Part shown: positions 13,274 through 28,200 of the stretch, one piece after another | Layout: each line of letters begins with the position of its first letter | Numbering within the stretch: the stretch's first letter is position 1 | NCBI GenBank assembly: GCA_017562135.1 | Contig: QEYB01000221.1 | Location: 186,001 to 250,000 of the forward strand | Length of the DNA: 64,000 nucleotides | Reading direction: 5' to 3' | Source of the DNA: Dipylidium caninum | Lineage: Eukaryota; Platyhelminthes; Cestoda; Cyclophyllidea; Dipylidiidae | The notes under the pieces: model-generated | What the model was told of the DNA's origin: nothing | Seen by the model: only the letters and a program-made list of their open reading frames with translations | The model's database searches: none | Translations under genes and position numbers: made by a program

Positions 13274-16200
13274 CTAAAAGGGAGAAAATATAGTAGCTTA
13301 CCCTCGGCCAAATTTAAACAATAAAGGAAAGCAGTAGCCATATAACGTTCCTCATTGTCGAAAAATTTGGCAAAGTTAAAAGCAAGGCTTAAAGAACACT
13401 TGCATGCATGCTTTCAATAATTTTGCGGTGATAAAGCCAGAAATTACTTAGAATCGTATCCTTACCATGAAAGCAAAAGCAGTAAAGAGACTATAAAGGA
13501 TAAAATTATCATAGGAGACAAAGAGCTCTCTAGGTGTTTAATAGTCACCTATCTATTGACGCAATTGGGAAAAGTTGTCCTACCTCACTAAATTTCAACT
13601 CCCACATATACTTCAACATACAAGTTATTTCAAATCTATTTTAGAAATTATGCTTAAGTAAATTTTGAAGGGTACGCTAATAAAACTATTTATTGCGCTA
13701 ATTACGTGCGATAACGATCAACTGTCAGCTATCATTCAGCAACAATCCATTAATCATGTTAAAAGGAGGAGTTGTACCCACGTCGAATCATTACATCTGA
13801 AGCGTCTATGTAGCTATTCTAGAGGCATCTAAAGCTGGGTTAGATTTGAGAGGATTTCCAGCAACCAGACGTTTCGTGCCGCTATCTTTAATTCCACAAT
13901 AAGACGCGTAGAAGTTCGCCCCACTGCATTTGCAGCGAAAGTTATTTTGCAGTATTAGTCGTATCGATAGGCAGAGACAACTTTCTGGAACGCTGGAGTG
14001 TGTAAAAAGTACAGTGGAAAGGAAATAAAAAAATGTGCCTCCCATAATCATTTTAGTTCATTTGTTAGATTATAGATAAGCACGAATGAAAAAGTTTCCA
14101 CTAACTTCTCATTCACTATGGGATAGGAGGTCGAGGTAGGGAGTGAACTCACCTCCAGCAGCGTAGACTCGTGGCACCGAGGTGTTATATTTGCCATTAA
14201 CTGTCATGATGTTGGATCGAGCGTCCGCTGCTAACTCTAATTCCTGGAGCAAAGATTTCTCTGGCCCTAGGAAGCCCATCGCGAGGATTACCATATCACA
14301 ATCTATTGTTTTTTCCGTATCTGCGAAGCGAAAAAAGGAGAGTTGGTGTAATAGTACTTCGCACAAACATGTTCTTGTAGTGGCAGTGATGAATTACCCA
14401 TCAGAATAGTAAATCGGTTTCTCCGCTACAGATACATCGTTTGCCCCCACATATACTTAAACTGAAATCCCATTCCCCTTTGTAGAAAACAGGCTCTAGA
14501 ATAAGAAACTATTCTTTGTCAAATTGAAGTTTATAAAATCATAGCCTTTTTCCTTCTTTTAAAGAATGGAACCCAATTATTTTCTGTTTAAAGGAACCGG
14601 TTGATTAAAAGGAACTGGTGTTCTGGTGAGGATAGAGCACCCGCTAACCTTAACAATGCAAGATAACTTCAAAATAGGGTCTGAACGAAAAATAAGGACA
14701 AATCTTCCTGAATGACAGAATAATAATGGTATTATGAATACTCTCATGTCGATGTCATTCAGAATTCGTTAATATAACCTCAGTTAAGAAATATCACCAC
14801 AGATCACTTATAAAATTTTATAGGATCTAGATCTTGCGAATACAAAGAGGGACGTTAAAACTACCGAAATAATATCCATAACGACAAATTCCTACTTCCT
14901 GGACTTCATTGCTTTCAAATCAGAGTATTCTTCTGGACAAATAGCATGTTTTACATTAACTTTCAATATGGATAAATGACGATAATAGTGGTCATCTAGG
15001 AAATCTTAAATAGCCATAAAAGAAATAGATTACAATTTTTAACCCGTCTTCCTCCTCCAGTGTCTCAAACGAAACAAAATTCAGCAGCTTTGCATGAGAA
15101 AACAGAGTTGGTCATACTTTTGTGCCGCTTGGATGTTTCCAAATATTATGTCATTTACACCTTTATTAATCGCTCCAAGAGCCAGGTATACCCGAAGTTA
15201 AAGTTCCTCATTTACACGAGAGAAAATAATATGGATTACAATTTTTCCTACTTCCGATGTGTGTTTTAAATAAAAATGGGAAAACTCACCGGGAACCTCC
15301 ACCATTTTTAATACAGTTCCCATGGACTCCTCCGCAGATGTTTCCCAACGTACGGATACTGTACGGAGTCCACCGAGACGGGCAGGATCCTCAGAAGAAG
15401 CCACAAAAGCCTTGGTGAGAGTGTCAAATGTCCGTGGGTCGCGACCGTAACGTACGGCAACCTCCTGCTGGCCATAATCTGTTCGTAGGATAAGTGGCCA
15501 TTCAGGCCACGGATTCGTTTGAGAGTGGCGACTAGTAGGAGGTGCCGACAATATTTCGAGCGTCTCCACGCTCTTCGCGCCCTTCATGAATAAAACGCAA
15601 TTAAAAGTGCGAGATACCTCTTTATTAATAGAAAAAAGCTCCTGTTCTTAAAATCACAATTTTCCTCGATGAACATTATAGGAACGTGGGTTGAGGTTAA
15701 GAATCATATAATTACGTAAACAAGCCAAATCAAGACCAAAAGCTTTATAATTACGAAAAAAGCAACAGAAAAATCGCTTCCGGAAATACAGTGATGCAAT
15801 TGGTTTGCATTTAACTGCTTTTTAATTTACACTGCAGTGACTATAGAGACGTCTTTCAAGGAAATCATAGTCCTAAGCAAAGTAACCTCAGCTTTCGTTG
15901 GGTCATTCTTTGCGAGAACATCCATAGACAAACGAAGGGAAGGAGCATAAAAGTGTTACTTGTCTTGCCGCAGTAGCAATGCAATCGACACCAGTGTCAC
16001 CGCCGCCGATCACGATGACTCGCTTGCCACAAGCGAGCATTGACAGACCTAAAGAATCAGCATGATTGCGGAGTAAGGCTTCCTCAGGGGACGCAGGAGC
16101 GGAGGCATTGGCTTTTAGCGACTTTGTCTGACTGCGTTGCCAACGTTCGAGAAAGCTCATGGCGAAGTGGATACCTTCCAAGTTGCGCCCTACGAATCAA

Positions 16201-19200
16201 AAAGTCTAGTCTATTTACAACTCCACTACTTCAATTTATTCCATATATCTATTTTCTTACTCACGTGACAGAATTCATGATCCAAATTGCAACTCGAGAC
16301 AGAGTTAAAAATAAACGACTTACTAGTGGTTAAATCACTCAGGTGAGCAGGGAAAGTAAGCGGAGCATGACAAACTAAACTCAACCATAAAGATAAAAGT
16401 ATCCATGTGTATTTAACGTATCTTCTAGAGGGGGCACACAAAATTAAATTAGACAATTCAACTCTTCCTTAAAGCAAGGACAAGGGATGAGAACATTGGA
16501 TAGGTGCACATAAGAGGGTGACTATCGGCCCTCATCGGAATACCAAGACCGCATTTATATGGAAGCTGGAGCTCGGTGTTTTGACGATAATTGATGTTTA
16601 TTCAGCCGGTTAGTGGCGATCATTACATATTAAAAAAGTATTTACATGGTAAGAGGTGGGGAAAAATGTTGTTAAATAATAGAAAATGGCACAAAGGGAC
16701 AAACATGTAAACAAATCAAATAAAAGTTCTCGATAAAGTGAAGAAACATGGATTGATCTACCAGGAATGTTGAGATCGCGCGGCCAAGTAGAGCCAACAC
16801 AAAGAACAACAGCATCGAAGTCTTCCAAAAGCTTCTTGGCAGGGAATACAGTGAGTTCCTCATCAGAAGCTCGGCAGGCAGCGTTAGGATCCACTGAAGA
16901 GCTTCCCACCTGTACGTTACACATAAACTCCACTCCGTCAGCACGCATTAGCTCTAAGCGGCGGTCGAGGATAGGACGATCTAGCTTCATTGTAGGAATA
17001 CCATAGCGCAGTAGGCCACCCGGTAGGTTGCGGCGCTCCATCACCACTACCTTGTGACCCACCTAAAAGTGTGCGGATTGAAGCTAGTTAAGTGGCTGGC
17101 CAGCGGAATGAAAGATTTGACAAACTATTTTCTAGGCACATATCCGGATAGCAGAAAAAGGGATATAAGGTTCTAAGAGGAACTGCCCACACTACCCCCA
17201 TGCAAAACATTAAATCGCAAGTAACTATGAATAATGCACGTCAGTAAATCAAGAAGTTCCACTACTTAACAATGCAAATTGTCTTGTAACACATCAAAAG
17301 AACTAGCGTGCTAACACCACCCACGGAAATAAAGAAGGTAAAAAAAGACCAAGGGAAAATCTTATACCCTAACCAAAAAAAGCACAAAGTAAAAACGAAA
17401 AGATATTTCTGGGGTTAATTGAGGACACTAATGAAAAGTAGATAATTTGGAGTTATAAATACGAGTATTAGTGTTGTGAGTTAATATACATATTTTTACT
17501 CAGTCAAGTTCGGAACCTTCACACAGAAGAACAAAAGTAAAGGAATTGAGGCGGTTAGAGCTTATGAAGATCATGAAATAATTAAAGTATATCATTAAAA
17601 GTCTAAATACCACATTCCATAATATTAATCTGCACATTAAAATGATGAAAAGATGCCCAGCGTCACACTAACCATATTTATCCAAAGGGTAAACATTTCG
17701 TATTGCCATCATCAAAAAGGAGAAATTGATGTGAAGTTGTACCCACTTTTTTAATCAAGGAGCTATGCTATGGAAGTATGGATAAGGAAACAATGAGACC
17801 AACGATGTAGGATCCGTAGAACATGTACTAGATTAAACGATGAATGAAGAAGCGAATTAAGAAACAAAATATGAATCGCACTCCCATCTCTTGCTTTTGC
17901 CCTTTTTAATACTTAAATATTTTTAAACATTTTTATCCTACTGAAGAAAGTCCAGTCTCGGTAGAAGGGATATGCCCTTAAATCTACACGATTCGAGAAA
18001 CGAATGTTTCCCCTTCACTCAATGGGACAGGCTTCACGTTTTATGTACCCACAAACTTATTTCATTAAAATAATCACGTAAGGGAAAGGGAATTAGACTA
18101 ACCTTAATAAGTTGAGCTGCACAGGCCAAGCCGGAGGGACCAGAACCAACAATGGCAACACGCTTTCCAGTTAGTTTATGCGCGGGCAGCGGTCGAGGCA
18201 CATTTAACCCACGCTCCCAGCCTACCTCCGCAATGGCGCATTCAATATTTTTTATGGTTACTGAATCTTGGATGATACCCAAAACGCAAGCACCCTCACA
18301 GGGGGCAGGGCAGACACGACCTGTAAATTCGGGAAAATTGTTGGTCCGTGCCATCGCTTCATGAGCTGCTGTCCAGAGGTCCTGTGGATAAAATAGAATG
18401 TATACTTGGTCGCCCTTCTCTTCCTGTCCTCCACTACTTTTCCACAGATTCAGTGAAAATGAAGTAACCGAAAAGTGCAACGCAGAAAGTCGTTGTGGTC
18501 ATTTCCTTCCCTGATAACCGTATGCGTGTTAGAAAAACAATCGCTTTAACTAACGGTAGTGTAACAGACTCTTAGAGATTACTAAGGTACTAATCACAAT
18601 GACACATGCGTGGATAGCACGTTTTATTTAACTTTTCATGTTTTCCATTCATTTAAATACTAAATAAGTGACAATAAATATTAACTAAAGATATTTACCA
18701 AAACTCTGTGCATACAGCAGTATGATGTTTCATGAACATGATACGGCTGGATGCACGCTCTCGTGTATTTACGAGTAAATTTTGTGATTTGACTCCATGA
18801 ATAAAAAGACAGAAGCACAGAATAAGAAGAATATACGTGAAACTCACCTTGTGTACCAGGTCGTTCCAATCGGGAATTAAGTTACCCAAAGGGCAACCAA
18901 AACTAGACTGGCAAAAGGGAATTCCGCAATCCATGCATCGAGCCGCCTGGGTTTTGAGAGTGCGGCGCACGGCTTTGTGCGCATAAACCTCGGACCAATC
19001 CTTCAAACGTTCCTCGACGGGACGATACTTCACTTTCGTGCGGGAGTAATTCACGAAGCCACGTAACTTATCCGGTTTCTCCACAATTTCTTCCTCCGCC
19101 ATACCAAGGTCCTTGCACACATCCTCGATATCGCCGTTTCTGTTGTTCTCCTAGTGGGGAGTATGGAAGAAATCCTGTAAACGCATGGTTAACTAAATGT

Positions 19201-22200
19201 TCAATGGCAAAGTAAGTAATCTTCATTGTGGCGGCCCGTCACTTATGTATTCTAAGTAAAACTGCTCCAATTGGAATTTAAGCTCAGGGCGAGAACCCAA
19301 ACTGGAATAGTCCAGGAAAACCGTAATGAGGTCTGACAGATTCCAATGTAGCATCGCATAAAAGTGAACTTGGGTTTTAAAAAAGTCAAGTTAGTATTGC
19401 TGTCTTACACTTAAACGATGATTAAAAGTGAATTTAGCACAAAACTCTGTTCCCGTTTTTCAGATCCGGAGAAGCATTATCATCGACCCAAATAATATAA
19501 TTTAAAGTCAACAGATAATTTGTTGAAACAGAACATAACTTACCGTAACGGATTTTACAGCGGCCGTGACCGACCCATTTTCGTTATTTTCCACGGCATT
19601 ACTATGAGTCAAGTCACCGTCGGTCAACGTAGATTTGACATTGTCGACTTTATCGTTGTCAGAAACCGCATTCGCCAGCGCCTCGCGATAGTCGTTGGGG
19701 AAAACCAAGACAAAATTACCCACCTCTGTGGTAAAGTGTTTTAGGATATGACGTGCGAGCTGAAGAAATCGAAGGTTGAAATATCAAAGAAAATAAGTAC
19801 ACTTTACAGTGTCCGCTCTAAAATTGAATAATCAAGCCTACCAGAGACCCAGTCTCGTCAAAGAAAGTCTTGATGATGGTACACAGCCAGTTGGCGTACT
19901 CATTCTCCAAATTCATGTCGAAGAGGGTAACCGTCTCGAGGTTGCATCGGGCTTTAAAGACGCGGTCAACGTCATAAACGAAGGCCAACCCGCCAGACAT
20001 ACCTGCCGCAAAGTTTCGGCCGGATCGACCAAGAAGAACTACACGACCACCCGTCATATATTCACATCCATGATCACCGCATCCTGTGGATTGAATAAAA
20101 CTAAATGTGTGCATTGCATTTGATAAAAATACTTTACGAGGGCATACAAAGGAATACAACAAGCAATGAACTTTAGTAAAGAAGTAGCCATGAGAACTGG
20201 TCAATTAACCTCTAGACACAATCGAAAACTAGTCTCGTTTTACAGGTGTAATCGTTCAAGACCTTCAACCGTCAGTCTATAACCAACTGATTAAAGTATT
20301 GAGTGAATTAACAGAAATAAGCTCGCATAAATGAAATAAAGGGTAAGCTATCTAAGGATTGGGATGTAGGTTTTAAGGGGTTAAAAGAGAATGCTGGTAA
20401 ATAGATTAGAATGAAATACCTATTCAAGAATTAATAATAGACTCACTATTAATATACTCACTTTTAGTCAATGGTTACTTAACAACCCAAAACCAAAGCA
20501 AGTGGAGTTGTTATTGCAAAATTATCAAGAAAATCAAGTAAAAACCAGAATTCATAGGAAATTCGAAACTATGAGAGAAGATTAAGGAAAATGTGGGAAT
20601 GGTTTCGCAATAACAAAAGTGGAATACTAGCAAAAAATGTCTAAAAAGGGAGAATGGAAATCAAGAGATGGGAAAGGTGATGTGCAGACGATACGAAAGA
20701 GAAAGCAGCACGATTTATAGGACCATAATGGCTCACAGCCGACAATGGTGTGACATTTAACTGTTTTGATTCAATCAGGAGCCGGAGAAACTACACCCCT
20801 TTTTCAATTATAAGTCTAGTAACAATTAGTTCATGTTCACGAATTCGGTGGAATTATTTAAGTAATGTTTTTGGCGGGAATTTGAACCTAAAGTCAAGAA
20901 AAGTTGTTAAAACACAGTCCAACAGTATGTCTGGACCAAAAGGTAACGCGTTTTAAGAAACAATCAAGCACCTGCAAAAGTCATGAATAGTATTCATAAT
21001 ACGAAACGGAATTAAATAAAGGGTCTCAACTATCATTTTGGGTAAGTATTTTAGCGAGTTTAACTAATGTGCGAAAGGAAACTAAAGGTAAATATAATTA
21101 TTAGATGAAAAGGTTTCTCGATCAATGGCCAAACTCAGACCTATAAAATCCACTAAAACACGAACCTTCAGCCACGACTATGGCGCCTGAGTTTCGCACG
21201 CAGAAACGCTCTGCAGCTTGGCCGCGAATGAAGACGCGACCATCAATGGCACCATAGAGACAGGCATTCCCCACAATTATGTGATCCTCTGAGCGGAAAG
21301 TCTTCGTGAGAAGTCGTGATGCTGGCACGATGGTAACTTTCCCACCCGATAGGCCCTTAGCTACGTAGTCGTTGGCGTCTCCGGCCAGGCTAACGTAGAC
21401 TCCTGCAGCGAGGAAAGCGCAGAAAGATTGCCCTGCGTGGCCCCGTAGATTAACCTAGGAAAAGGGAGAACTCGTGCAAGTCGGATTTCGGTAAAGCTAG
21501 TTAATATCCACGCTTTGATAATTACTTAAATTAAAATAATTGGATGATTTAAACGAATGCGAACGCAAAACTCTGTACGCTGCTTACTTTTGGTTCTAAA
21601 ACTTCCTTTTATGTTAACAAGTCAGAAAAATTTCTGGTGGGGTAATCGATAATGGTTTGAGAGAAACAGAGAAGGGGAACTAAAATAATAAGATTTAATT
21701 CGATGAATTGTGTAAAAAACTAGAGAAGGACTTCTATATTTCAGTGTAGAAACATACGGCTAAATTGTTCAAGTAGCGTTAGGATACATGTCCCGTTCAA
21801 AAAAGCTACTAAAATCACTCAAAATGAATTAGATCTCCTTATGATGGAAAAAATCAAGATGAGTGAAGAACTTCCAATTACCAAAATTAGAAATTCACGT
21901 ACCTCCAAACGCCTCGTCTTCGGTAACCCTTCCTCATTAAACTTCATAGAAATTGCATAGCTCAAAGAAGCTCCAAAAGCCCGGTCCTCATTAGTGATAG
22001 TTCCAGAGATTCGCACTACAGGTAGTACATCGTCGTCCTTGCCACCGACGCCAAATGGCGTTTCGATTAGTGGAATGGCAGCGATGAGAAGACGACGATC
22101 CCAGTGCCTGTCCGGCGGCAGAGATCGTGCCAAACGTAACGTCGGAGAGGCTTCTACAGCGATGCCGCCGATACCGCAATGGATAGGGGCATCGAATACA

Positions 22201-25200
22201 TCTACCGAGGCCATGGAATCCCATACAAGAAGACCAGGAGGACGCTGGTCGAATATGAGATCCTTGAAAGGCGATATAGGCATTGCGAGCAGGGGTGAGA
22301 GGTCAAGACGGGACGCCTTGATGTTGGTAGGGTTGTTTCTTTGCTGTAAGATATGCAAAACATGCTTCCCTGTGGTAAAGTGAGACGAGTATTATTTACG
22401 CTAAACAAAACGGGATGAATGATTGAAATTTGAAATATTCTATGTTTGAGAAACATATCTACTAGCAAGGATGCACGAGTGTGCGCGAAAATTCGTAAAT
22501 TATGTAATGGATCAACACACGACTACAGGATCAAGAGTCTACCCACTCCCCGGTGAATTTGTCACCGCAAAGTAAATCTAAAATAGAATGCGCCGTAGAT
22601 GAAAAGGAATAAATAAAAGGACAGTTAACTTGTTTGCTATGGTGAAAGCATTAAGGATAGATATAAAAATCAACGAATCAATGCATGTACCCCATAATGA
22701 CTATTGGACAAAGGATTGGTTGCTAAAGTAGACTACTGCGTCTTACATTAATGCAGATTGGATGGACCTGAGCTGGATATGAAGTGAAACTGAAGTAAAA
22801 TATCAGTAAACACTCATAAGATGGACGGATTACTGATGAACCAACAGCTATGAAGTTTATGCGTCGTATTAAAACAAGCGGATCCCGGACGAATCGAGTG
22901 GTAGTTTGCATCAATCGAAAGACCGAGGGTCTAATATATACCAACACGTAAATTGCTAGATATTATTTACTAAGGAATGCTGATATAAAGCTGGCCACCT
23001 ACACGAAGCAATTCGGTGTGTCCCGTAAGATCGTTTAGCCGGGTGAAACCCAAACGAGCCAATAATTGTCGCACGTCTGCTGCCAGCAGAAAGAAGTAGT
23101 TGATGAGGTGTTCCGGTAGTCCGGTAAACTTCTTGCGAAGCACAGGATCTTGTGTGCAGATACCCACAGGGCATGTGTTAAGATGACACTTTCGCATCAT
23201 CGTGCAGCCCAACACAATAAGTGGTGCGGTGGACATAGCGAACTCATCCGCGCCCAGGATAGCGGCGATCACCACATCACGAGCTAAAATGTATGTAAAG
23301 GCAGTCAGTATTGATAGATGATGTGACTATCTTCCAGCACTTTCATTACGATGTCCTCTTTAGAGCACAACTTTTTATTTTAAGTAGTAAATTAAATTTG
23401 TAAGTCAAACGTATGTTTTTTTGTTCAAAAATCTGAAAAAACAAAACATTTAAATGTAGTATAAATATCATAGTTTCAAACTGCTAACTACAGAACTAGC
23501 ATGAATTAGCATTTACGAGTCCCTAATTATGAACAATATAAAGGAATTTTGCAAGGAGCATTTAAACTTTCCGAATAATATCAATCCGAATGCAATTAAA
23601 TGATAGGCTACAATTCTCGATACAATGAGGAAAAAGTAGAGGCTTAGTCAGCGATGTACAACTTACTATGAAGAAAAATCAGAAGATGACAGTTTATGTT
23701 TATAGCAACGTCTAAATCCTGTATTATACTACACTTATAGCATTGTAGGTATACTCAGACGCTATTTTTATGGGATAAAAATTAAAGGGCATTAACAGAA
23801 TGATTGATAAAAGACTACCTGTTCTAATCTGACCATCAGCCTGTAACACGACCTTGGATCTAGTGTGGTTGTTTACCAGCACCTGATGAGTTTCCGCTAT
23901 CCCCAACTCCCATGGTAAACCTGCATTCTTTATGCCAGTCCAAGAACTGGCACCCGTTCCACCGTCATGGCCGGAAACGATTATGTGAGCGGCATGAGCC
24001 TAAAATGAATAAAGTAAAAATCATCCAAGGGCAGATAAAATCCCATGGACATCTAGACTACTTAAAGTCCATCGTACAACAGCATAAATGCGATAATGAT
24101 GGTACCAGCTATCCTTGTTCTTGCTTCCTTCAATGTCCCTTACCAGTAAGTAAGGCAACACAACGAAAAAAACAAACAACATATTGAAAGGCAGACATAG
24201 AGAAAGGACTAAACGCAAAAGCTAAATCTTTAACAAACTAACGATATAACTAGTGCTATGGAGTTTTAACCTGGAGTTGTCCATGTGCCTAAAGAAAGGG
24301 GAAGTAAGACATGAAATCACAAAGTTTAGAAGTCAATGTGATGGAAGTAAGGAGGGAGAGAACAAACCTTCGCGACTCCAGATGCGATAACTCCAACGCC
24401 GACCTCGGAGACCAACTTGACGCTGACCACAGCCATCGGATTGGCTGCTTTCAAATCATAGATAAGCTAACAGGAAAAAGCATGTCATGTCATGGTGTCT
24501 GAAATATGTATCTTATCAAACGAAAAAGAACCGTACGCCGCAAAAAGTTTCTGACATGAGTAATTCTCGGTGTTATTGTACTTATAGTGCACAGGCTCTA
24601 TGGCCTTATCGTGGAAAACCCGAAAACTACGGTAATATCAATCGGGTGCCGCGAACCATCCATGATAGATGGTTCTTAGATGTCCTATAAACTGTTGATT
24701 TGGAGTAAACGCGGATTTAGTTGAAATAAGTACATACCTGCCAAAATGCAATTCTCAGAATACGACAAAAATATGTTCTTTAATATTGAATGACTGATGT
24801 CTCAAATAGGGACGCAAAATAAGAGGAAGTTGGTTTGAAGATAAAAGTAACGAATAAAAAAGGGAGGAATTTGTAGAAGGCACTCAAAAACGCTTATTAT
24901 CAAGTCACTAGACTTGCGAAATGGTCTTCCTACATCCCGTCAACATCGTTTAATTTGTATTTGTTGTAAATATAACAATGCCTGGGATAATCTTAGTTAT
25001 TCTACTAATTCATTTGCCTAAGATTAATGCCGACTACGAAATTGCGAGCAAAAGGCTTCAGTTTTAAGGGAGAAGAGGGGAGGGGGAAGCGGAAGGAGAG
25101 GATGTTCGAAAAGTTTAGGTTTTGTCTCTATGCTAAAAAAGTTCTCTGTTGATTCGTTGTCATGTATTTGTTTCGAATTAATTTGCCTTTGCAAAAAAAA

Positions 25201-28200
25201 TCCATGGGACGAGGAGTAGAAGAACTGAAAGTGGGAGTAAAAGTACCGTACCTGAGCTAGGTCCTCAATAGAATAGATATCGTGGTGGGGAGGTGGAGAA
25301 ATGAGGCCAACACCGGGAACAGAATGGCGTAACTTCGAGATTTCTGCAGTGACTTTGTAGCCAGGTAACTCGCCACCCTCACCAGGTTTCGCACCCTGTG
25401 CCATTTTGATTTGTAGCATCTCTGCATGAGCCAGATACGAACTGCTCACACCAAAGCGCGCGGAAGCCACCTTTGAAAAAATATAAGACCTGATGATATC
25501 TCCCATAACTAACCCTTTAATGAGGTCCAGATGAAGGCATAAAATTTCACCTGATTTTCGAAGCAACCAGTTTTGTTTATGGGATTTTAATGGAATATCC
25601 AAAAATCCTTCTTTATCCTAATATACTTGATTTTCCTGAACAAAAATATATCGTTCATCAATCACTGCGTTCTACCAAGAATGAATAGCAATATTTGGAT
25701 GTCCTCGCATTATCGCAAAAAACCAGCCCAAATAAAGTGGATTGTCATCTGGCATAAGTACTCAAATATAGTACAAGGAGTTTCACCCCTCTCTTCTATA
25801 TACTGGTCAAGAAGTCGACATGTTGCGTGTTATATTTTCCAGTTATTACCACATATGACGTAAATTATTTTATTTTACGATTCCTTTCTCACTGCAAAAA
25901 ATATCGAAGTTCATTTCATTACTGCAATTTTCATATATATTTATTATCACCATTGACATTTTTGCGATGTAAAGGTGGTCATAAAGTGAGTATACGGGGT
26001 ATTTGGTCATAGAAAACCATTAACCTCGATTCGCCCATACACCGTACCTAATTCTTGTCCCCCGCCCCAATAGCAGATACAAATATCATCGTTTCTACAC
26101 GAATAATCTTCATCTCTGCAATTTCGCGAAAAATTATCAAACAATAACAATAGTCTTATTGCCGCAACGTAGTGTAGCATTACGAAACACTTGGGTTTAT
26201 CACCTGACAATGCATGGATTCCTAATGAATGATGTAGCGCCTTTCCACCAGTATGTGCGTATTTTAGCAAACTGAGCTGTACTAAAATTAAACTCATTCA
26301 TATATGCCTTACTGAATAACGTAGAGTCACTACATTACTTCACACACAATATTTTCTATTTTTCACCACCTCTGTGGTATTGAAAATATTCGGGAATAAT
26401 GCTAATTTTCTCACTGGACAAACTCCAATTTTTAACCAACCTGTTTTATAGAGGAACTGAGAGCAGAATCAAGATAGCGCTCGGGTAGTTCTCCACCCTC
26501 ACCCGTGTTTGATCGACCGCCAATAGCATTCATAGCTTTGGCCAAGGTGCGATGGGTCTCAGCGGAAACAGACCCCAGGCTCATGGCTCCGGTAGCAAAT
26601 TTCTTAACAATCTCCGATGCCGGCTCTACTAAATCAAGAGCGATAGGATTTTTGGTAAAGTTGAATTCAAACTGGCCTCGGAGAGTGCAGTGACGAGCTT
26701 GCTCATCTGCCGCCTCGGTGAATTGACGGAAAGCATCTACTCTATTGTTACGTGCTGCCGCCTTTAAAGGATGGAAAATCAGAAATGAAGTAATCGTAAA
26801 GGCAGTCAAAGCAAAAAGTTAGAATCATACTCGGATGTTGGAAATGGGATTGAAGTCAAGCAATATCTCCAGTGGTGAATTAATGCACAAACTATAAACC
26901 CACAACTCTAATAGTAAAGATTAATGCACTATTACTTTCACCTATTCGATAAAATAAGCAACCTAAGTTGGATTCCGCGAGTATAACTTTTAATTTAGGA
27001 ATACAATGTGTTCAATGTTATGAATGCACTGATAGAAAAGAATTATAACAAACCTGGAGCTTAGCAATGGTGAATGGATCATTCATATGCATTTCTCCAT
27101 TAAGCCGCCAGTGATAAAATCCGAGATTTCGCCAAAAAAGATCATTTCCAGATTTTGGATTATCTCCATCCGCTACACTATGTCGGTTTTGGTCGTCAGA
27201 ATCGGAAGTATCGCTGCAGAACATGCCAAAAGCTAAAGCGTGTCGCGAGCAGACCTCCGTGGCGAGGATATCAAACCCAGCCCCAGCAATGCGTGATACG
27301 GTTCCAGTGAAACACCTATCTATCACTTCCTCAGCTAGACCAACCGCTTCAAAGATTTGTGCCGCTTTGTATGATTGCAGGGTAGAGATCCCCATCTTAG
27401 CCATAACCTTGGATTAAAGTTAGGAGAATAACTTACGGTTAATAATAAATTTAAAATAGAAGTTATGAAATTTAATTTCCAACCTTTAAAATGCCATTCT
27501 CAACAGCTTTGACGTAATTATCGAAAAATCTTTCGTCAGTGCAGTTTTGCGGATCCACGGCGGTTGAGTTAAACATGCCTTCGTTACGCAATCGCTGGAA
27601 CATTTCGAATACCATGTAGGGACAAATAGCATCTGCACCGAAACTCAATAGTGTGCAAAAATGATGGACTTCTCTGAAACAGGAAAAAAGAAACAATTTT
27701 AGCAAACACTACAAATTGTCTGTTTTTGTTAAAAGAGCAAGATGTATTACTTCCATTGCCACTAAGATCGGACTGGATTGTGTTTAAAGGCCCTCGTATA
27801 AAGTAGCAAGATTTTCAGCAGTAACATTATGCAGACAGCTCACAAAACAATAATGAAACACAGAGATTTATAAAGTGCGTCACTCATTCAAAAATAGTTA
27901 AGAATACCAAGAAAAAAGTGTAACTAGGAGCTATTCATATGAGCAACAATTTTCTTTCCGTTTCGGTTCAAATGGCGTCTTAGTCATTCTTGTCAGAACA
28001 CTTAATCAGAAGTTGCTCTGGAAATGTGCTGGAATGGTAGCAAGGCCAAGGAGATGAAGGATTGAAATGCAGATGAATAGAGGAAAAACGACGCAACGCA
28101 TTCAAGTTGAGAGGAAATTTCCAAATACATTAAGGCATAATGTTGCCCGCTAAAAAATCGAACTAAACTGCTCGTGGTAAGTTTATCTCTTTATATTACA

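Noticed and set aside
21994..22383. 129-codon plus-strand open frame
   Set aside because: It is the antisense shadow of GOGAT exon 20, whose minus-strand reading is clearly conserved.
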